This document shows, in pieces, positions 13,569-19,909 of a stretch of DNA of 31,764 nt. Location of the stretch: positions 1-31,764 of IMG/VR virus record IMGVR_UViG_3300045912_000679; one strand, given 5' to 3'. Position 1 is the stretch's first letter, and the number at the start of each line of letters is the position of its first letter. This stretch comes from a virus. A program made the position numbers and the translations under genes. A model generated the notes under the pieces. That model saw nothing but the letters and a program-made list of their open reading frames with translations, made no database searches and was not told the DNA's origin.

Positions 13569-13634
13569 TCAGGCGCCGCCCGTCACGAAGATGCCGAGGG
13601 TCTCTCCCTCGCCCAGATGCAGTTCGATCCTCAT
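13569..13634 (-). CDS. 21-aa mini-gene coupled to the Cro-like gene
   Basis: An ATG at 13634 overlaps the TGA of the Cro-like gene (ATGA) and opens a 21-residue frame, MRIELHLGEGETLGIFVTGGA. Codon third positions are mostly G or C, like real genes here. GGTGG about 4 nt upstream could serve as a ribosome site. It could be a short peptide or a leader whose translation affects the downstream region. It is too short for family assignment. Confidence 0.4.
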   Translation of the reverse strand: MRIELHLGEGETLGIFVTGGA

Positions 13635-13852
13635 GCAGCCACCTGGCGCGCCGGCTCGGGCAACCAGTCATTGGGCGTTACGCGCCCATCGGTCGCCTCG
13701 TGGATTTTCAGCATCATGGGTGGCGAGGGCCAGGCGCCCGCGCACCAGCGTGAGACATTCCAATGCTTGGTGCCGATGCGCTCGGCAAAGCCGGACATCG
13801 TTTGGTTCGTCTCCGCAAGGTATTCGCGCAGTTTCATGGGCGCTAAATGCAC
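13631..13852 (-). CDS. Cro/YdaS-like helix-turn-helix regulator
   Basis: The protein core begins MKLREYLAETNQTMSGFAERIGTKHWNVSRWCAGAWPSPPMMLKIHEAT, the classic small Cro/YdaS-type HTH: helix, 'SGFAERIG', recognition helix 'NVSRWCAG', then a helix and TPNDWLP. It is divergent from the XRE repressor and is the first gene of the leftward operon, so it is probably the lytic switch (Cro) protein. Start choice is open: the GTG at 13852 has AAGGAAG upstream at short spacing, a GTG at 13858 is also in frame, and the ATG at 13837 would give a leaderless mRNA just downstream of the promoter -10 position. Length is 66-75 residues in all cases. Confidence 0.8.
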   Translation of the reverse strand: MHLAPMKLREYLAETNQTMSGFAERIGTKHWNVSRWCAGAWPSPPMMLKIHEATDGRVTPNDWLPEPARQVAA

Positions 13853-13874
13853 ACCCACCTTCCTTGCGTGTCAA
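13846..13874 (-). promoter_or_regulatory. candidate promoter for Cro-like gene
   Basis: Perfect TTGACA (13874-13869, minus) with a weak TGCATT-type -10 at 17 bp. The start site would fall at or just before the ATG at 13837, suggesting a leaderless or very short-leader transcript, as for some phage switch genes. Confidence 0.4.
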
Positions 13875-13887
13875 GCACATATTAACC

Positions 13888-13897
13888 AATCTTGATT
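13888..13897. promoter_or_regulatory. dyad AATC-TT-GATT between divergent promoters
   Basis: A small inverted repeat with AATC/GATT arms lies in the AT-rich middle of the 13875-13922 spacer, between the two switch promoters. It is a candidate operator for the XRE or Cro-like protein. Confidence 0.35.
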
Positions 13898-13922
13898 AGC
13901 CTGCCGTGCCGTGGCGATGAGC

Positions 13923-13950
13923 TTGAGGCGCCGCCAGACTTGGCCAATAT
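13923..13950 (+). promoter_or_regulatory. candidate promoter for repressor gene
   Basis: TTGAGG (13923-13928) and CAATAT (13945-13950) are separated by 16 bp. A start near 13957 would leave a short leader containing GGAGG at 13957-13961, 4-5 nt before the repressor ATG. Confidence 0.5.
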
Positions 13951-13965
13951 GGCTCGGAGGCAAGG

Positions 13966-14310
13966 ATGCTCACCAAACACCTGAAGGCTTGGCGAAAATC
14001 AGCCGGCCACACCTTGGAAACCGCGGCCGAGGCGCTGGGCGTCGCTCACACCACGGTCGGCAAATGGGAGAACGGCGTGACGCAGATGCCTCTCGACCGG
14101 CTGGATGACTTGGCCAGGCTCTACCGCGCGCAACATCCATGGGAGCTGCTCTTTCCGCCCGATGACCGCGAGCACGCACCCAAGCTGGCCGACGCGCACG
14201 CCATCCTGCGCGCCCTACCTCCCGATCAGGCGGCGGCTTGGCTCCTGATCGGCCGGACCATGGCGGGGCTGCCGAGCGCGCCGCCGCCTGACACTTCGAA
14301 GCAAGACTGA
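13966..14310 (+). CDS. XRE-family repressor (no peptidase domain)
   Basis: The 114-aa protein has a clean Xre/CI-type HTH in residues about 5-58: LKAWRKSAGHTLETAAEALGVAHTTVGKWENGVTQMPLDRLDDLARLY. The C-terminal part, about 50 residues, reads HAILRALPPDQAAAWLLIGRTM and has no Ser/Lys LexA-type protease domain, so RecA-stimulated self-cleavage is not expected. The start is at 13966, preceded by GGAGG. It is divergent from the Cro-like gene and upstream of the xis-int block, so it is most likely the lysogeny repressor. If so, SOS induction needs another route, such as the LexA-type sites in the early leader. Confidence 0.8.
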   Translation: MLTKHLKAWRKSAGHTLETAAEALGVAHTTVGKWENGVTQMPLDRLDDLARLYRAQHPWELLFPPDDREHAPKLADAHAILRALPPDQAAAWLLIGRTMAGLPSAPPPDTSKQD

Positions 14311-14319
14311 TTACGCATC

Positions 14320-14338
14320 GTTTGCATGTAACGCAAAC
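14320..14338. promoter_or_regulatory. inverted repeat GTTTGC-N7-GCAAAC
   Basis: A perfect 6-bp dyad with 7-nt spacer lies in the 90-bp gap between the repressor gene and the next plus-strand gene. It is a plausible operator controlling the accessory/xis/int operon. A weak TTGCAA motif follows at about 14344, but no good -10. Confidence 0.4.
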
Positions 14339-14400
14339 CGCGCTTGCAAGTTTTGAGCGTGTGATGCACATTCCCGGCGCGCTGGAAGGAGGGCGCGCCG

Positions 14401-14559
14401 ATGACCACGAAGACACGCAAGCCCAAGGGCGGGGTGACCACCTTGCCGCCGCTGACCATCGAAGGCGCGGTCGAAGCCGTGAAGTTGCTGGAACGCCTCG
14501 GCGAGCTGGGCTACGCGCCCCGCGAGGCCGTGTGGAAGGCCGACGAGGCGCCGGCATGA
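14401..14559 (+). CDS. small unknown protein, 52 aa
   Basis: A 52-residue frame starts at the ATG at 14401 with AAGGAGG about 9 nt upstream, an excellent ribosome site. The product is a basic N-terminus (MTTKTRKPKGG) followed by a helix AVEAVKLLERLGELGYAPREAVW. The stop overlaps the next ATG (ATGA). It is the first gene of the plus-strand lysogeny-side operon. I do not recognise its function; size and basic start would fit a small DNA- or protein-binding factor. Confidence 0.65.
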   Translation: MTTKTRKPKGGVTTLPPLTIEGAVEAVKLLERLGELGYAPREAVWKADEAPA

Positions 14560-14792
14560 CCGCGACCGACGACGCGGCCATTCAGGCCGCCATTGCCGAC
14601 AAGGTGGGCGAGGCCGTGGCCCTGCTGGCCACTCAGGCGGTCCTGTTGCGCATGGTCGAACGTGCCTGCACCAATGGGGGCGGCAACTTGCCTGAGGCCT
14701 TGCGCACCGCCCTGCGCGGGGCCGAGCGCGACGCATCTGAGATGGTGCAGCAGCTCGGGGAGGTGCGCGGGATGCCGCGCAAGCTCGCATGA
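14556..14792 (+). CDS. small helical protein, 78 aa
   Basis: The start at 14556 overlaps the previous stop. The 78-aa product is mostly amphipathic helix: IQAAIADKVGEAVALLATQAVLLRMVERACT, then LPEALRTALRGAERDASEMVQQLGEVRGM. It has no clear transmembrane segment or known domain. It is coupled to a small membrane protein downstream by another ATGA overlap. Function is unknown. Confidence 0.65.
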   Translation: MTATDDAAIQAAIADKVGEAVALLATQAVLLRMVERACTNGGGNLPEALRTALRGAERDASEMVQQLGEVRGMPRKLA

Positions 14793-14983
14793 TGCGCGAG
14801 ATGGTGGCGCTGGGTCTCGGCCTGGCTCTGGTCTGCTGCGTCACCACCGCAGCCTGCGCGGCCTATCTCGGCGCGGGGCCGGACGCCGGGACGCGGCGGC
14901 GCATTGGCTCGGCCGTCATGACCAGCGGCGCGATTTTGGGCGCCGGCGCCGTGACGGCCGTCATGGTGGGGCTCGTGCGATGA
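14789..14983 (+). CDS. small membrane protein, 64 aa
   Basis: The 64-aa protein starts MMREMVALGLGLALVCCVTTAACAAYL, a first membrane segment, then a short polar loop GAGPDAGTRRR and a second hydrophobic segment AVMTSGAILGAGAVTAVMVGLV. Two helices with a positively charged short loop suggest a hairpin in the inner membrane. In a lysogeny operon such proteins are sometimes superinfection-exclusion factors, but nothing specific is recognised. Both junctions are ATGA overlaps. Confidence 0.65.
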   Translation: MMREMVALGLGLALVCCVTTAACAAYLGAGPDAGTRRRIGSAVMTSGAILGAGAVTAVMVGLVR

Positions 14984-15309
14984 GCGCGACGGCCGAGGTG
15001 GTGGCGCAGCTGCGCGAGATTGCCCGCGTGGCCGTGCACAGGCGTGACGCGCGGCGCCGGCGGGCGATCAACAGCTGGCTGGCGGTGCGGGACAAGCTCG
15101 TGGCCGCTGCCCGCGCGCTGGGCCGGGATCAGCCGCTCGGGCTGGTGTGCGAGCGCTTGGCCAAGGCGGCCAGCCTGCGCGCGCTGGCCTGGGCGGCGGT
15201 GATGGACGGCAAGGCCCTCGCGGCGCGTCATCATCGGCGCCACGCGGCGGCGGCGGCGCACCAGGCGGCGCGGCTGGCGCGGGATTGGGTGGCGGGGCAA
15301 GGGCGATGA
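14980..15309 (+). CDS. basic Ala/Arg-rich protein, 109 aa
   Basis: The 109-aa protein is strongly basic: VAVHRRDARRRRAINSWLAVRDKLVAAARALG, then LGLVCERLAKAASLRALAWAAVMDGKALAARHHRRHAAAAAHQAARLARDW. It appears all-helical and could bind nucleic acid. Start and stop overlap the neighbours by ATGA. It lies directly before the excisionase-like gene in the same operon. No family is recognised. Confidence 0.6.
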   Translation: MSATAEVVAQLREIARVAVHRRDARRRRAINSWLAVRDKLVAAARALGRDQPLGLVCERLAKAASLRALAWAAVMDGKALAARHHRRHAAAAAHQAARLARDWVAGQGR

Positions 15310-15632
15310 CGGCCCGCTTGATCGCCGCGCGCGAGGTGGCGGCCATGCTCGGCCGCTCCAAGGCTTGGTTCGAGCGCCACCGCGCGCGGCTCGAGGCCGA
15401 GCACGGCTTTCCGCCGGCGGTGGCGGCCGTGGGCGCGCGCTGGGATGTGCGCGCGGTCGCCGCCTGGGTGGACGCGCAGACCGCGCCTCAGGCGGCGGCG
15501 CAGGCCATTGAGATCGCCGGCGAGGCGGCGCTGCTCGAACGCGCCGCGGCGATGGCGGCTAGCCGCCCCATGTGTGGCGAAAGTCGGTGGGCCGTGTCGG
15601 CGCCGGCCGCTGCGGCGGCGGCGCGGGGATGA
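15306..15632 (+). CDS. excisionase-like / AlpA-type DNA-binding protein
   Basis: The N-terminal 55 residues have the MerR/excisionase winged-helix form: LIAAREVAAMLGRSKAWFERHRARLEAEHGFPPAVAAVGARWDVRAVAAWVDAQ, that is 'xxEVAxxLGxSxxWxxxH' plus a wing ending in 'RWxxxAVxxWxD'. The C-terminal half is Ala-rich and low complexity. The location just upstream of the integrase, in an operon transcribed toward it, supports a recombination directionality (Xis) role. It overlaps the end of an opposite-strand gene at 15559-15632. The start overlaps the previous stop by ATGA. Confidence 0.7.
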   Translation: MTARLIAAREVAAMLGRSKAWFERHRARLEAEHGFPPAVAAVGARWDVRAVAAWVDAQTAPQAAAQAIEIAGEAALLERAAAMAASRPMCGESRWAVSAPAAAAAARG

Positions 15633-15861
15633 CGAAGAACAGCGCCTCAAGGTGCGGGCGGCAGATGATGGCCGTGGCTGGGTCGGCCGGCAGTGGCCGC
15701 CCGTATCTGGCCCACGCATCGCGCTCGGCAAGCCATCGCAGGCAGGCCATGGCCGGCGCCTCGGTGCGCATCAAGGTCCAGATGTCGGGCTGGGCCAGGG
15801 CCGGCGCCGGCAAGGCAAGGATCCCTGCGAGTAGCGCGTGCCGCGCGATGATCGTTGACAT
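15559..15861 (-). CDS. small exported protein opposite strand to xis/int
   Basis: The 100-aa product starts MSTIIARHALLAGILALPAPALAQP, a textbook signal peptide with a cleavage site near ALA-QP (about residue 24). The mature part of about 76 residues contains two Cys (in AMACLRW and IICRPH), a helical middle and a Pro-rich end. It lies on the minus strand between the excisionase-like and integrase genes and overlaps the excisionase end convergently by 74 bp. A single periplasmic gene against the direction of a lysogeny operon is typical of a lysogenic-conversion cargo gene ('moron'). No ribosome site is strong. I do not recognise the family. Confidence 0.6.
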   Translation of the reverse strand: MSTIIARHALLAGILALPAPALAQPDIWTLMRTEAPAMACLRWLAERDAWARYGRPLPADPATAIICRPHLEALFFVIPAPPPQRPAPTRPTDFRHTWGG

Positions 15862-15920
15862 GGGCTGAGGTTCCCCTTCAATCCGCCACAGCACTTCACC
15901 GCCCCCGGAGGTCGTGCGCC

Positions 15921-17156
15921 ATGAAAATCCGTCACCTTGTTGAGAAGAAAGGCGCCCGCGGGTCGCTGCATTACTGGCAGCCCTCGGCCGAGCTGCGCGC
16001 CGAAGGCTGGAACCCGCTCCGCCTGCCCGATGATCCGGCGCAGGCCGCCGCCCGGGCCGAGGCGCTGAACCGTCAGGTGGACGCTTGGCGCCGGGGCGAG
16101 GAAGCGGCCGAGGCGCCGGCGCCGCGCCGGGCGCGGGCCAAGGGGCCGGCGGCCGGCACGGTTTCGGCCCTGATCGCCGAGTATCGGGAAAGCCGCTGGT
16201 GGGCCGAGAAGGCGCCTGCCACGCGCCAGCAATATGGCTGGGCGCTGGGCCTGATCGAGGCCTGGGCGGGCGATGTGCCCACGCGAGCCATCACGCCGCG
16301 CGCGGTCCAAGCCTTCTACGAAGCCCATCTGGAGCGACGCGAGGGGCGTGGCCGCGCGGCGCGGCTGGTGCGCACGCCGGCCCGTGCGGCGGCGCTGATT
16401 CGCGTGCTGCGCCTGCTGCTGCAGGTCGGCCAGCGTCTGGGCTACCAGCTGCACGAAGGCCGCAATCCGGCGCTGCGGCCGGGCGTGAGCGTCGAGCGCC
16501 AGCGCGAGCCGCGGCTGTGGCCCCGCGAGGCGGTGAAGCACATGGTGGCCGTGGCTGATCGGCTGGGCTGGCGCAGCGTGGGCACGGCCATCGTCCTGAA
16601 CGATTGGCTGGGCCAGCGCTTGGGCGATTTGCTGGCGCTGCCGCCCTGGGGGGGCGGGCCGCTGGTCATCCAGCAGTCGAAAACGCGCCGGTTGGTGTCG
16701 CTGCCCGTGCACCAGGTGCCGCACTTGGTCGCGCGGCTGAAGGAGGATGAGGCCCGCCAGGTGGTGGTGCCCCTGCGTCGGGGCGAGGGCGAGGAGAAGC
16801 CGGTGCTGCTGCGCCATGACCGCACCGGCCGCGCCTGGACGCGGCACACCTTCGCCCACGTGTTCGCCGAAATCCGCGCGGCGGCGGCGGCTGGCCTGCC
16901 GGCCGATGAGGCGCGCGGTTTGCCGGCGCTGCCCGGTATGCCGGCGTGTGATGGGCTGATTTTCATGGAGTTGCGTCATACGGCCGTGACGCGCCAGGCC
17001 GAAGCAGGGTCGGACCCGCTGGCGATTGCTGCGATCACCGGCCACTCTGAGGGCAGCGTCCGTGCAATCCTCGAGCGTCACTACCTGATCCGCACGGCTG
17101 GGCTGGCCGAGGCCACCTTTGCCCGGCGGCTGAAGGCCGAGGGAGAGGCGCCATGA
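15921..17156 (+). CDS. int: tyrosine-recombinase integrase
   Basis: The 411-aa integrase has an N-terminal arm-binding-like region, a core-binding SAM-like domain (about 80-190, EYRESRWWAEKAPATRQQYGWALG and following) and a C-terminal catalytic domain. Catalytic residues: R233 in GQRLGDLL, K254 in QSKTRR, R352 in MELRHT, H375 in TGHSEG and Y388 in RHY. The usual first His of the H-x-x-R box is Met (M349). That His is variable in tyrosine recombinases, so activity is still expected. The start at 15921 has GGAGG about 10 nt upstream. It should recombine the attP at 17453-17497 with a host tRNA-Lys gene. Confidence 0.9.
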   Translation: MKIRHLVEKKGARGSLHYWQPSAELRAEGWNPLRLPDDPAQAAARAEALNRQVDAWRRGEEAAEAPAPRRARAKGPAAGTVSALIAEYRESRWWAEKAPATRQQYGWALGLIEAWAGDVPTRAITPRAVQAFYEAHLERREGRGRAARLVRTPARAAALIRVLRLLLQVGQRLGYQLHEGRNPALRPGVSVERQREPRLWPREAVKHMVAVADRLGWRSVGTAIVLNDWLGQRLGDLLALPPWGGGPLVIQQSKTRRLVSLPVHQVPHLVARLKEDEARQVVVPLRRGEGEEKPVLLRHDRTGRAWTRHTFAHVFAEIRAAAAAGLPADEARGLPALPGMPACDGLIFMELRHTAVTRQAEAGSDPLAIAAITGHSEGSVRAILERHYLIRTAGLAEATFARRLKAEGEAP

Positions 17157-17371
17157 TGCGGCCGGTCGGCGCGCTGCGGCTGCGCGACAGCCGCATGTGG
17201 CACGTCGCTGACGCAGGATTCCGGCCGCTGCGCGAAAGCACGGGCGTGCTCGTGGCCTATGTGGACAGCGAGGTGGGGCAGGCCCTGGCCGAGGCTGAGG
17301 CGGCCACCATCAACGCACTGCAGCGTCGGTTTTGGGAGGCAAGCATCCCACCGAAGGCGCGGAATCTGTGA
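17153..17371 (+). CDS. small protein coupled to integrase, 72 aa
   Basis: The start at 17153 overlaps the integrase TGA (ATGA). The product begins MMRPVGALRLRDSRMWHVADAGFRPLREST and ends in a helix DSEVGQALAEAEAATINALQRRFWEAS. No known domain or membrane segment. The stop lies immediately before the first arm-type repeat of attP, so the gene abuts the recombination site. Function unknown. Confidence 0.6.
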   Translation: MMRPVGALRLRDSRMWHVADAGFRPLRESTGVLVAYVDSEVGQALAEAEAATINALQRRFWEASIPPKARNL

Positions 17372-17372
17372 C

Positions 17373-17535
17373 CTTGGAAGATCGACTTGGAAGTGTCTTG
17401 GAAGGCCCAGCGCCGCACACATGACTTTGACTTGGAAGTGACTGGAATGACGTGGTGAGCCGGGCGGGACTCGAACCCGCGACCACATGATTAAAAGGCC
17501 TGCCGGATTCGTTGCTTTTCAACGGGCGTTCCAAG
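17373..17535. repeat. CTTGGAAG arm-type repeats flanking attP
   Basis: CTTGGAAG occurs directly at 17373-17380, 17386-17393, 17397-17404 and 17431-17438 on the left arm, with a weaker ACTGGAAT at 17441. One inverted near-copy, CTTGGAAC on the minus strand (17528-17535), lies on the right arm. The arrangement on both sides of the core fits integrase arm-binding sites. A dyad CGTTG-CTTTT-CAACG lies at 17510-17524. Confidence 0.65.
17453..17497 (-). other. attP: attP core: 3' half of tRNA-Lys(UUU)
   Basis: On the minus strand these 45 bp read as the 3' half of a bacterial tRNA-Lys: anticodon loop CTTTTAA, 3' stem TCATG, variable loop TGGTC, T-arm GCGGG-TTCGAGT-CCCGC, acceptor strand, discriminator A and CCA. 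The 5' half is absent; the preceding bases cannot pair to make an anticodon stem or D-arm, so this is not a functional tRNA. It is the identity segment by which the phage integrates and rebuilds the host gene. Both flanks are phage genes, which marks this as attP, not attL or attR. Confidence 0.85.
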
Positions 17536-17566
17536 TGACCGCGCCTGTGGCGTGCGCAGTCGGGCG

Positions 17567-19894
17567 CTACAGTCTCGGCTTAATCACGCGCACGAAAACA
17601 TCCCCGGCAGCCAGATCCACGGCCGCTCCGGTGGGGTTCCAGATGCGCACGTTGACCGCATCGCTTTGCGCCTGCGCGAAGAAGGGCAGCACGGTCGCCA
17701 GCCCGAAGGAGGCCTGCGCAAAATCGCCCGGCCGAGCGTCGGTCAGCGTCACGTTGAAGTTGTGCGTGGCGCCTGCCGCGATGCTGGGCGGGTCGGTTGC
17801 AGCGGCCAGCGCGCTCAGCTCGCGCGTGCCCCAGCGGCGCCCGCCGCCATACAGCACCTGCGGGTGATGGAGCGCGGGCGCATAGAGGCGCAGCGCACGC
17901 AGCACCCCGGCGGGCTGCGAGCTGCCCACGCCGATGATGGCGAGGGCCGCCGAGCTGGCGAGGGTCACGCGCTGCAGGCGGGTGTAGGTGGAATCCTCGG
18001 AATCGGCCGTGCTCTGCCACCACTGCGCCGTTGCGTTCCAGGCGAGTGACTGGTTGGACAGCAGCGCCACGGCGCCGGAGCCGAGCACGTTTTCGCTGGC
18101 GTCGAACTGCAGGATGGTGGGGCGCATGTTGGTGCCATCGAAACCGATGAGGAACTCCTTGCAGAGGTGGCAGCGCACCACGAAGCCGACGGCGCGCGAG
18201 GTCGGCAGCTCGATGTGATTGGCGGCCAGGGTGATGAGGTTGAGGCCCGGGAAGGCCAGCCCGTTGAGGGTCGTTGGCGGGCCGACCGGGTTGGCCGACA
18301 GCACGGCCAGGCGCTCGAAGCCTACCTCGCTGGCGGTCCAGCGGAAGGCATTTGCGCGCAGGCTGTCCACGCTGGCGATGAGCTTGGTTGTGTTCTGGGC
18401 GGCGGCCGCCTGGTGCAGCGGCACGATGGTGCCGCCGGCGCGGGTCGCACCGGGGTAGTCCATGCGCAGCAGATAGGCGTCGCCCTCGGGGCCGGTGTAG
18501 GGGCCGTTGCTCGCGAATGCTACCTCATAGACGTGATCGGCCGCGGCGGCCGTGTGCCGCGCCACGATGTCGCTGTTGGCCTCCATGCGGATGCCGTAGG
18601 CCAGCACGCTGCGGCTGTTGACCTCCACCAGGTAAGGGATGGCGTCCACCGTGAAGCCCTGGTTTTGCAGCTCGAACGCGGGCCCAAAGAAGAAGTGCCC
18701 GTTGTGCAGGTTGTAGCCGCCCGGCGCGCGCGAAAACCGCACACCGAACCGCGACAGCAACGGCCAGGTGGCCGCGGAATTGGCGAAGTGCCCGCCGATG
18801 TAGCGAACGCTGTTGTTCCATGCCGTGCTGAGGTTGGTTCGCACGTCGAGGTGGTATCGGTTGTCCACCAGCCGGCCGAGGATGAGGGTGGAATCCTCGA
18901 AGCCGCGGCCGTCGCCGAAGGTCTGCACGCCGATGGTGAATCGCTCGGCCTGCAGCACCTCGATGAGGCAGCTGTCCATGTTGCGCAGCCGGATGCCGAC
19001 ATCTTGCTCGTCCAACCAGGTGGCGAGCGTCGCGCGCTCAACGCGCAGGCCGAGATAGCGGCGGCATCGGTTGGCGGCTGTGCCGCCATCCCCTACCACC
19101 AGCGCCGCGCGGCCGGCGGGGCCGTTGTAGCTGATGAGGCCCTGCTGCCACACCACGGGGATGGCGCCGGGGAAGGTCACGGTGTCGGTGATGCGGTAGG
19201 TTCCGCGCGGGATCAGCAGCACGGCGCCCTGGGCGGCCGCCTCGTTGGCGGCGCGCTGCAGGGCCAGCGTGTCGTCGGCCGAGCCGTCGCCCACGGCGCC
19301 GAACTGCCGCGGGTTTACGCTGAGCAGGCGCAGCTCGTCCTGCACGGCGCGCACCACGGAGCCGGTGCCGGTCTGCTGGAAGCTGCCGCCGCCGATGGTG
19401 GTGCGCGGCACCAGCTCGACGGCGCCGGAGGCGTCGAAGCCGAGCACGCTGTTGGCGCGGCTGAGGGCCGTGGCCAGCTCGGCCGCCGTGGTCGGGTCGG
19501 AGGGGGGCAGGCGCAGCGCCTGCGCGAGCTGTCCCTGCAACTGCTGCAGCGCGACGAACAGGCGATTGAACTCCTCGTCGAGCGCGGCCGCGGGCAGGTC
19601 TCCGCCGTCGGCGAAGTCCGTGGCGCGCGCAACGGGCTGCGCCGAGCGGATGACGATGAGGTCGCCGAGCAGCGCCGGCACGGCCAGGGTGATGGTGCCG
19701 CCGGCCTGCGTGCCGGCGCCCGCGACGGTGTAATCCCCCCCATTCACCAGCGGGGTTTCGACACCTGCGCGGAAGCGCCGCACGTCCAGGTCGGACGGCT
19801 CATAGACCGGGAAGTCGAAGCTGAAGACAGTCTGGCCGGACGAGGCGGTGAAGCGCTCGATGCGGTCGTTGACGGGAATCACGTCGATCGTCAT
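17567..19894 (-). CDS. tail fibre / receptor-binding protein with pectate-lyase-like fold
   Basis: The 775-aa protein starts with a T7 gp17-type attachment domain, with VFSFDFPVYEPSDLDV (about 23-38), NGGDYTVAG and ALDEEFNRLFVALQQLQGQL (about 104-123). A coiled linker follows, and then at about 194-245 the Pectate_lyase_3-type signature FGAVGDGSADDTLALQRAANEA ... IPRGTYRI. The rest looks like a right-handed beta-helix with repeated Asn/Gly turns, and ends in a strand-rich domain (VTLTDARPGDFAQASFGL). This is the usual build of podovirus tailspikes that bind and often cleave surface polysaccharide. Catalytic residues cannot be assigned by eye. It follows the internal virion genes and is the last gene before attP. 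Confidence 0.85.
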   Translation of the reverse strand: MTIDVIPVNDRIERFTASSGQTVFSFDFPVYEPSDLDVRRFRAGVETPLVNGGDYTVAGAGTQAGGTITLAVPALLGDLIVIRSAQPVARATDFADGGDLPAAALDEEFNRLFVALQQLQGQLAQALRLPPSDPTTAAELATALSRANSVLGFDASGAVELVPRTTIGGGSFQQTGTGSVVRAVQDELRLLSVNPRQFGAVGDGSADDTLALQRAANEAAAQGAVLLIPRGTYRITDTVTFPGAIPVVWQQGLISYNGPAGRAALVVGDGGTAANRCRRYLGLRVERATLATWLDEQDVGIRLRNMDSCLIEVLQAERFTIGVQTFGDGRGFEDSTLILGRLVDNRYHLDVRTNLSTAWNNSVRYIGGHFANSAATWPLLSRFGVRFSRAPGGYNLHNGHFFFGPAFELQNQGFTVDAIPYLVEVNSRSVLAYGIRMEANSDIVARHTAAAADHVYEVAFASNGPYTGPEGDAYLLRMDYPGATRAGGTIVPLHQAAAAQNTTKLIASVDSLRANAFRWTASEVGFERLAVLSANPVGPPTTLNGLAFPGLNLITLAANHIELPTSRAVGFVVRCHLCKEFLIGFDGTNMRPTILQFDASENVLGSGAVALLSNQSLAWNATAQWWQSTADSEDSTYTRLQRVTLASSAALAIIGVGSSQPAGVLRALRLYAPALHHPQVLYGGGRRWGTRELSALAAATDPPSIAAGATHNFNVTLTDARPGDFAQASFGLATVLPFFAQAQSDAVNVRIWNPTGAAVDLAAGDVFVRVIKPRL

Positions 19895-19909
19895 GGCCGG
19901 TTTCGTCCG

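Noticed and set aside
13111-13671. 186-codon minus-strand frame covering the control region and ending in an ATGA with the TerS-like start
   Set aside because: Third positions are not GC-biased in the 13330-13420 part, the product has no protein-like pattern, and it runs through the GTTC/GAAC motif array. The ATGA junction is probably chance.
13154-13965. CcrM/GcrA GANTC sites in the switch region
   Set aside because: I searched by eye and found none in this interval, so classical methylation-dependent GcrA control of the switch is not supported.
17440-17530. A complete tRNA-Lys gene at the att site
   Set aside because: Only the part from the anticodon loop to CCA is present. The upstream bases cannot form the anticodon stem, D-arm or 5' acceptor strand, so it is an attP fragment.
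17567-19894. Diversity-generating retroelement linked to the tail fibre (as in Bordetella phage BPP-1)
   Set aside because: No reverse transcriptase gene and no template/variable repeat pair were seen near the fibre gene.
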